Assembly (NCBI RefSeq): GCF_037975245.1
Contig: NC_092564.1
Coordinates: 12,114,484-12,178,483, forward strand
From: Apostichopus japonicus
Taxonomy: Eukaryota; Echinodermata; Holothuroidea; Aspidochirotida; Stichopodidae
DNA length: 64,000 nucleotides
Direction: 5' to 3'
The notes under the pieces were generated by a model, which ran no database searches, was not told where the DNA came from, and saw only the letters and a program-made list of their open reading frames with translations. Positions within the stretch are counted from its first letter, which is position 1. Each line of letters starts with the position of its first letter. A program made the position numbers and the translations under genes. This document shows positions 59,801-64,000 of this stretch, in pieces.

Positions 59801-62800
59801 TGGTTCTTAACATTTCTGATAATTAACATTTGACATATATACTAAAGGACACAAAAGCTTTCAGAATTTTGGTTGCTTTGTTCTTCTTCAATGATTTTAC
59901 ATTTTATATTTAGAAACTAGAAATGAAAAGAAAAAGAAACTTCGAGATGATTTGATCGAGCCATGTCATTGTATGTTGGTTGAACTAGGCACACACAGTA
60001 AACCCTTGATCTAGAGCACTATTCTTATTTGCATTTTTGTCCCTCCACGATCAGTGAACATTTATAGAAAAGTGCTTTTAATGTGACTGACTATTAATGA
60101 AATGCTTAATAAAGGTGATTCTCTCATTCTCTTTCCACCTAGATCATTTAAGATTTATAAGAAGTAGTTTCATCATTTTCCAGAGAAGTTAATTTTACAC
60201 GATCCAATAATCCACAACAGAAGCAGATAACAAAGAAATCTAAAGCATTAGTTAAGGGCAATAAAGAAAGGTATGTTGAATCTGTAATACAGTAGGTTCA
60301 AACTTCAAATCTTTAGGAAAAATAAAAAGTCCTTTGTAAGAACAATCTGAAAAACTATATGAAGCAATGCTAAGACAAAGAGAAATATTTCAAAGTCAAG
60401 TTGATTTGAAATGAATGTGATATGCTGAACTATAAAATAAAAATCTGCATTTAAGAAATAACTACCCCCCCCCCCAGCACTATTTATCTTTACCAGCTTC
60501 CCAAGCTATTTACAACATATCTTTATCTTTCTTCTGTCGAGCATATTATCTCATTCTTGCTGTCTTGTTTAAGTTTACGCCTCTCCGTACCTACTTTTAG
60601 AGCACATTATGATTTATTTCCAGAGTATTTCCAACACTGATGTTGGTTCTAGATGTTTTAATACTTCATAACTCACTTTAACCACCTTTTTAACCACATT
60701 CATAGTAAACAAATAAGTGTCATAATCAACCCTACGCCACAAAATAGAGCAATTAAATTTCCAAGGAAGGAAAAAAATCACATGGTTTAGGACTGCTTGT
60801 AGAGAATCACACCACAACTGGCTTTTCCTTCTACAGCATAATTTCCCAGCTTTAACCGAAAGGAATTATCTGTCTTTTACCCCAAAGAGGAAAGCATTTG
60901 TGAATCAGACGAGGACAGAAATACAGTAGACATCAGTACTCCTCCATCTTCAGTAGAATCCATCAAACAATGTATATTTCCCGATATATTTCGATAGCAA
61001 TGTTTGCTTGGCTTGATTTTTAAATTGTCACGATTCTCTTCCCCTCCAAAACGTTTCAACTTAAACCTGTCGATGAATCTGCCCAACTGCTCAAAAACGT
61101 GGCTTTGTCATTCAGCAATCTGTGCAGATTCATTAAATTTTCATTAGCAGTTTTCACCATCGTACAGGAAACTGTTCCACTATCGCCCGATAACTCACCA
61201 TCAAGATTAAAGATTAATGATAATCAAGGCCGGAAAAGAATTAGAGCACGCACGGATGTTAATCTGCTTCTGTTAAAATCTTGCAAGACAGAAGACAAAT
61301 CTGCAAGTATTGCCATAGCTACTATCTCAAGACAATTTTTTTTCTTTTTACTTATCTTCTCTGGTTAGGGTTCTGGAGGGGCATGTGGGGTGTAAGGGGG
61401 AGGTACAAAAAATAGGACCAGTGTACTGGTTAAATATATAGTACAAGATTAAATATTAATTGTGTGATGGTTTAAGTTTGTCATATTTTTTAAGGAAAGT
61501 CACCAAAGGTAAAACCTTGGTACAAAAACCAAACAACTTGATTGACTCTCAACCCCAGTCTCCTTACATAGAAACGGTAACCATGTGATCATGGTGATGT
61601 GACATCACATGAGTGATCATGATGATGTGACATCACATGATCACATGCCTCCAACCATACGTCGCTATCTAGCTTGCTATTAGTGGTCAGACAGGGCTTT
61701 GACATTTCTCATTGTAATGTAAAAGTTCCATCAAGTGTGATACGCCTGTAGCAGCAACCTTAAGTTTGTCCCGCTGTTTGTACGTTTGGATGATTCATTG
61801 CAGACGAACCATTAATGTCAACTGAACACCTTCTGGAATTGTGGTCACATGATTGCAACACTGGCAATGTTTGTCGTCAGAATCAGACAGTTCTTTTCCA
61901 TAAGTCTAAAAGTACACTGCCGTGTAGAGAAACACTTCCTGGTTTTGGAATGTCGCTTAATGGGCAATTATTTTGGATTTTTACAAGTCATTTAGTAATT
62001 ATCACCGGTTGGATATGAAACTAGTTTCTTTTCAGAAACTGTGTCCATAAAATACGGTTTCTAAACAATTTAACTATTTTGTTGCTAAGTCAGTATCAGT
62101 CATTTTATGTGCATCACTGCACAAAGCTGTGAACATCTTAATCATTGTTAGTGTGCTGCATGATACTGGAAATGTTTAGAAGGCACCATGTCCACAGTTG
62201 GAGGCTGGGGGGGGCTGGGGGGCTGGGGGGGGGGGGCTGAGGGGGGAGCCAGGATTTGAAGAACAATCTTCTTTAGTCTGCAGTTTCATAAAAATCACAC
62301 ACACTGTTTGCTCTGGAAATAAACTCTAACGTTTCATACAGATCCAATCTTGTCACCGTTACATATCGGAATTGGTTGGTAGCCTAGCCAACTTTTTATA
62401 TATCAGAATTTGAGGACCAAGTGATTATTAGGATCATTACCTGTTGCAGCTGACTTACAGACTAACTGAATCTTATAGGTTGATAAAGGTAACGTTCATG
62501 CAGAAGTTTGCTCGAGTAGTTTGAGCAAGTATGGAGAAAAGTGAGAAGACATTTATATACTGTAATGCAGCAAGATACTTCTAGTTGAAGCAATCATGAA
62601 TGAAGAATATTTAGTCTTGCCCTTCCCTATACCATTTCCCATCATCCAGCTGGCCCTTCACACCCCCACCCCCCACCCCCTGTGTACCCCCCATCAGAGC
62701 ACAGACTGACTGATCTTACCTGCAGCTGCCATGTGTTCACTTGTCCTTACAGGCTGAAATCCCACAAATGGAATCTGCATCGACAACAGTGTGCCCAGAA

Positions 62801-64000
62801 TGAAAAACGTACAAAATGCTGTGGAAACAGAAAAGACCAGTCATCATTATATACTGTAGGTCTTGCAAACATCTACATCTTTAACAACTGTGACCAGATA
62901 TGAAAATCTTTCAGTTTATCCAATAGACTGCCCCACCCTTACCCCCCCCCCCCTTTCCCAACTACTGTACCTCTCATGGGAACTAGTTATACTATTATAG
63001 TGGTGATGGTAGAAAATGTCATCCAAGACTGCTCTGTCATTTATACAAAGTTAAAAAAAAAACATTTTGATTAATTTATTTAGGATCTATAAAGCAATGG
63101 ACTAACATTATTAAACATTTAGGCCTGCCCTTAGGAGCCGACAACAATATCAATTCAGCATTCCAGAGAATTAGCATACTTTAAAAGCAGAACATCTTGA
63201 AAAGTGAAAAAACTATAGAAACACATGTTATACTCAAATATTTTGGTTTGTTTTTCTCTTGTTGCAATGACATATCAAGACTATAAAAGTTCTACCTAAA
63301 AGTCATCCTCTAACAAATAGCTGGTTTAGGAACATTTAAATAGTTGTAACCACACTGACCTCTCAGTCAGATTGAGGGACATCCAATATATTTATGAATT
63401 GGTCAGAATGGTGTAAAGTTACAACCTAACCCAAAAATGCAGTAATACTGATGATACAATACATGGAACAGATCACAAAAGTTGTCCTCACCGACATAAA
63501 TCCGTTGGGAGTACCTGCCCATCAGGAGTAGGACACAGACGTGTAAGGGTATCAAATTAATAATGAAAACATAGCCACCCCAAGCTGATACCTGGTGGAA
63601 TGAAAAAAAAATAGTAAATACATCATCAATGTGACATCACCAAGTCCGTTAACCAACCATCTTTATTTACTAATGAAAGTAATGTCAAGCTCGAAAAAGC
63701 TTGCTGACGAAACACGGATGGTTTAACTTCAACTCAATATATAAATACGTCAACTCAAGGAGGCAATAAATATTTTGAAGCCGTGTAGATGCAAGGCTTT
63801 CATTTTAATAGTTTTAATAGTTTAGTACATCAAGGAAGTAAGCGATGACAAAACATGGACGAGGCTAATTTTACGTCGTGACTGTAGACTACTTCTGTAG
63901 CCGTGGAACGATATCCACTATTTCCTCAAACTCACCATGTAAAAATATGACAAAGCTGTTCCTGCGGCCCATGCTACCGAACCACGTTTTACCGCTTTAA
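38761..64000 (-). CDS. STT3B: STT3B, catalytic subunit of oligosaccharyltransferase (3' part, 13 exons; 5' end beyond window)
   Basis: Exons (minus strand order): 64000-63936, 63591-63492, 62818-62720, 58983-58837, 58154-58106, 56573-56419, 54769-54552, 54083-53896, 52414-52243, 51301-51128, 50498-50385, 50011-49808, 38853-38761. All junctions are GT/AG with matching phases, giving 591 residues to the stop. STT3B transfers the lipid-linked glycan to Asn in the ER lumen. Visible (numbered in this partial product): SVSE at 164-167 (external loop 5 motif), WWDYG at 368-372 (catalytic/peptide-binding motif), DINKFLWM at 435-442 (DK motif), and clustered sequons NRT, NNT and NNS at about 380-393. 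The acidic Glu/Lys loop before LYDK, the AEGEHP and LDFRTP segments and the basic C-tail point to STT3B rather than STT3A. About 235 N-terminal residues are missing at the window edge. Confidence 0.95.
38911..40407 (+). repeat. 114-bp satellite array, about 13 units
   Basis: ACT(G/A)AGAGAATTC starts recur every 114 bases from 38911 to 39937 (ten exact periods), then at 40045, 40155 and 40321 with deletions. Units contain GAATTC, AACCAATGGGAT and GTTGATCATAA. A three-unit (342-bp) higher-order duplication is visible: the unit at 39139 matches 39481. Sequence resumes at 41672-41723 beyond the inserted element. Confidence 0.95.
40412..41671. mobile_element. TTAA-flanked 1.26 kb element inserted at the satellite
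   Basis: Flanked by TTAA at 40408-40411 and 41672-41675. Ends AGGAATTGTCTGGTGG and CCACCAGACAATCCTT. The right flank resumes satellite sequence (GGTAAGC..TGATCATAAC). Internally it has a diverged direct duplication of about 270 bp (40885-41115 and 41175-41400; both contain GCAGAACTGTCCGATTGT and ACACAAAGACCACG). No transposase. Confidence 0.85.
41724..43567. other. Intronic sequence; no exon recognised
   Basis: A tRNA-like head (GGCTGGATAGATCAGTTGGT at 42033, A-box-like) without a B box suggests a degraded SINE. C-rich tracts lie at 41998 and 42268-42290. Confidence 0.45.
43572..43924 (+). mobile_element. TTAA-flanked MITE, copy 1
   Basis: Flanked by TTAA at 43568-43571 and 43925-43928. Inverted ends AGGCATTGAAGACTCGC and GCGAGTCCTTACACCCT. 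Inverted relative to the copy at 54805-55163 and closely similar throughout. Confidence 0.88.
43929..45402. other. Intronic sequence; nothing recognised
   Basis: AT-rich with no clear repeat or coding signal on either strand. Confidence 0.45.
45403..45840 (+). repeat. Second tandem array, 114-bp period
   Basis: AACGTGTTAGGGAACACACA occurs at 45437, 45551 and 45665, exactly 114 bp apart; flanking half-units GTGATCCTACACTCT and CAGT(G/A)ATGTA(A/T)GTACAC recur about eight times. Sequence unrelated to the 38.9 kb satellite although the period is the same. Confidence 0.92.
46340..46486. repeat. Near-perfect 147-bp palindrome
   Basis: Left arm TTCAGAGGACAAGAAATTCG... and right arm its exact complement apart from a one-base A/T-run difference; arms about 63 bp plus an AT core (AAAAAATATATA..TATTTTTT). 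Such a structure would form a stable hairpin or cruciform. Confidence 0.92.
46691..47334. mobile_element. Inner element nested in 46290-47894 (644 bp)
   Basis: Ends CAAGGGCAGCGGAA and TTCCGCCGCCCTTG, flanked by CCTGGAC at 46684-46690 and 47335-47341 (seven matching bases; an eighth may have mutated). It carries a second copy of the segment CAAGTTAGCAAGAGGCCAGG at 46789, also present at 34357. Confidence 0.75.
47903..49807. other. Intronic sequence; nothing recognised
   Basis: AT-rich. A stretch at 49300-49460 rich in GGCCC and CCCAA resembles the inside of a decayed element, but ends were not found. Confidence 0.4.
49808..50011 (-). CDS. STT3B: STT3B exon 12 of window
   Basis: 204 bases, phase 0: [38 protein letters not shown], then a Lys-rich stretch. 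The donor is AAG|GTTAGT. Reading through it would add nine residues and a stop at 49781, but the lysine-rich exon at 38853 continues the known STT3B tail far better. Confidence 0.92.
50385..50498 (-). CDS. STT3B: STT3B exon 11 of window
   Basis: 114 bases, phase 0: [37 protein letters not shown]. Acceptor CTTTTAG|GA, donor CAG|GTATGC. Conserved lumenal-domain strand/helix region. Confidence 0.95.
50770..50836 (+). repeat. GAG/CAG trinucleotide repeat
   Basis: About 66 bp of GAGGAGGAG with CAG interruptions in an STT3B intron. Creates a false Glu-rich frame. Confidence 0.93.
51128..51301 (-). CDS. STT3B: STT3B exon 10 of window (DK motif)
   Basis: 174 bases, phase 0 at both ends: [36 protein letters not shown], and DINKFLWM fitting DxxKxxxM. 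The following [10 protein letters not shown] is STT3B-like (STT3A differs here). Donor AGG|GTAAGC. Confidence 0.96.
51811..52176 (+). repeat. Minisatellite with near-palindromic unit
   Basis: About 22 copies of GAGCAGTATGGCATACT, 15-17 bp, whose halves GCATACT and AGTATG(C) are complementary. A 124-bp higher-order block containing GTACAGTAGTATGG recurs at 51861 and 51985. Begins 66 bp from the donor of STT3B exon 9. Confidence 0.95.
52243..52414 (-). CDS. STT3B: STT3B exon 9 of window (WWDYG catalytic exon)
   Basis: 172 bases encoding [20 protein letters not shown], then [20 protein letters not shown] and sequons NNT and NNS. WWDYG recognises the +2 Ser/Thr of the sequon. A palindromic minisatellite starts about 65 bp beyond its donor. 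Confidence 0.96.
53896..54083 (-). CDS. STT3B: STT3B exon 8 of window
   Basis: 188 bases encoding [14 protein letters not shown], the last transmembrane helix ([20 protein letters not shown]) and the start of the lumenal domain [14 protein letters not shown]. Donor GG|GTGAGT. Confidence 0.95.
54552..54769 (-). CDS. STT3B: STT3B exon 7 of window
   Basis: 218 bases encoding [34 protein letters not shown] and then a Lys/Glu-rich loop ending GRKLYDK. The acceptor CTTTTCAG|TT lies only 32 nt from a TTAA-flanked MITE (54805-55163) in the upstream intron. Confidence 0.95.
54805..55163 (-). mobile_element. TTAA-flanked MITE, copy 2, in STT3B intron next to exon 7
   Basis: Flanked by TTAA at 54801-54804 and 55164-55167. 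Same family as 43572-43924 in opposite orientation. Its proximal TTAA is 32 nt from the exon 7 acceptor, so the splice branch region must lie at or inside its end. Confidence 0.88.
55165..55735 (+). repeat. Tandem duplication, about 280-bp unit, two copies
   Basis: Copy 1 from 55165 and copy 2 from 55444 share GTTAGCAGCAG, GGCTGGTTACCGACAGCCAA, GATCTCGACAGCTCTACACA and TGGAGGTGACCTGTCAACTG. Each could be read as an open frame ([13 protein letters not shown]) with a GGTAAGTGAGGAGC end, but no family was recognised. Lies in an STT3B intron. Confidence 0.88.
56419..56573 (-). CDS. STT3B: STT3B exon 6 of window (external loop 5, SVSE motif)
   Basis: 155 bases encoding [20 protein letters not shown] and the following membrane helix with [18 protein letters not shown]. 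The SVSE Glu helps position the acceptor Asn and glycan donor in this family. Acceptor TTGACAG|C, donor A|GTAAGTA. Confidence 0.95.
58106..58154 (-). CDS. STT3B: STT3B exon 5 of window (49-bp microexon-like)
   Basis: Only 49 bases: [16 protein letters not shown], the lumenal segment preceding external loop 5. Acceptor GATCAG|GG, donor GG|GTAAG. The phase change (1 to 2) is matched by the flanking exons. Too short for ordinary open-frame scans. Confidence 0.93.
58837..58983 (-). CDS. STT3B: STT3B exon 4 of window
   Basis: 147 bases encoding [20 protein letters not shown], then a hydrophobic segment [17 protein letters not shown]. Acceptor CTACAG|GG, donor G|GTAAT. Confidence 0.94.
58984..62719 (-). 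other. STT3B intron between exons 3 and 4 of window (3.7 kb)
   Basis: Contains C runs at 59577 and 60467, a G-rich tract at 62207-62245 and a palindromic duplicated motif at 61585-61650. No exon-like peptide of STT3 is missing between exons 3 and 4, so none is expected. Confidence 0.7.
61585..61650. repeat. Duplicated palindromic motif
   Basis: GTGATCATG(G/A)TGATGTGACATCACATGA occurs twice, and ATGTGACATCACAT/ATGTGATCATGG are themselves largely self-complementary. Confidence 0.85.
62720..62818 (-). CDS. STT3B: STT3B exon 3 of window
   Basis: 99 bases encoding [20 protein letters not shown] and the conserved TSEHMAAAG; acceptor CCACAG|CA, donor G|GTAAGA, phase 1 to phase 1. Confidence 0.94.
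63492..63591 (-). CDS. STT3B: STT3B exon 2 of window
   Basis: 100 bases after CCACCAG|GT, encoding [18 protein letters not shown], a highly conserved STT3 membrane segment, and RYSQRIYV; ends in phase 1 before GTGAGG. Confidence 0.93.
63936..64000 (-). CDS. STT3B: STT3B exon 1 of window (partial)
   Basis: Reads ...[16 protein letters not shown], a transmembrane segment of the N-terminal membrane domain; donor ATG|GTGAGT, phase 0. The exon runs off the right edge. Confidence 0.88.

Overview
The window looks like metazoan nuclear DNA: AT-rich, intron-containing, and crowded with DNA-transposon derivatives, tRNA-derived SINEs, tandem arrays and homopolymer C/G runs. The protein genes and the repeat style (a SINE with a CACCCAGGTGTA-type core, long TA arrays, poly-G/poly-C transposon ends) best fit a marine invertebrate deuterostome such as an echinoderm. 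That placement is an inference, not a demonstration. All three secure genes lie on the minus strand.

Region 1 (about 1-9.7 kb) has no secure gene. It holds a GC-rich tandem repeat, a tRNA-derived SINE, a long-inverted-repeat element split by a 1.96 kb transposon, a decayed LINE reverse-transcriptase fragment and a foldback element flanked by TTAA.

Region 2 (9.8-26.7 kb) holds two tandem, same-orientation, two-exon genes for patched-domain (PTCHD3-like) 12-TM proteins of 872 and 924 residues. Both are split at the same codon, in the glycine that opens the TM4 GxGxDD motif, in the same phase, so they are paralogues by duplication. The intron of the first carries two hAT-type MITEs with perfect 8-bp target duplications. 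About 8.6 kb between the genes holds SINE fragments, TA arrays, a pair of sibling hAT MITEs and an inverted repeat.

Region 3 (26.7-38.7 kb) is mostly repeats: a second copy of the 1.9 kb element, a 1.5 kb hAT-like element, a 60-bp-class tandem array and TA arrays. One weak candidate for a two-exon plus-strand gene (type II membrane N-terminus) lies at 30.9-32.4 kb.

Region 4 (38.7-64 kb) is the 3' part of an STT3B gene, the catalytic subunit of oligosaccharyltransferase. Thirteen exons could be placed with matching splice phases and encode the last 591 residues; the 5' exons lie beyond the right edge. The penultimate intron boundary is notable: the last exon, encoding the basic STT3B tail, sits 10.95 kb from the previous one. 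That intron contains a 114-bp satellite, a second 114-bp-period array, several TTAA-flanked and hAT-type elements nested in each other, and a near-perfect 147-bp palindrome.

No operon-like functional link between the PTCHD-like pair and STT3B is evident. No complete transposase, CRISPR array, rRNA or functional tRNA was found. The most interesting material is a set of transposon families that can be delimited to the base by their target-site duplications, share a conserved right-end module, and in one case lie within 32 nt of an STT3B splice acceptor.
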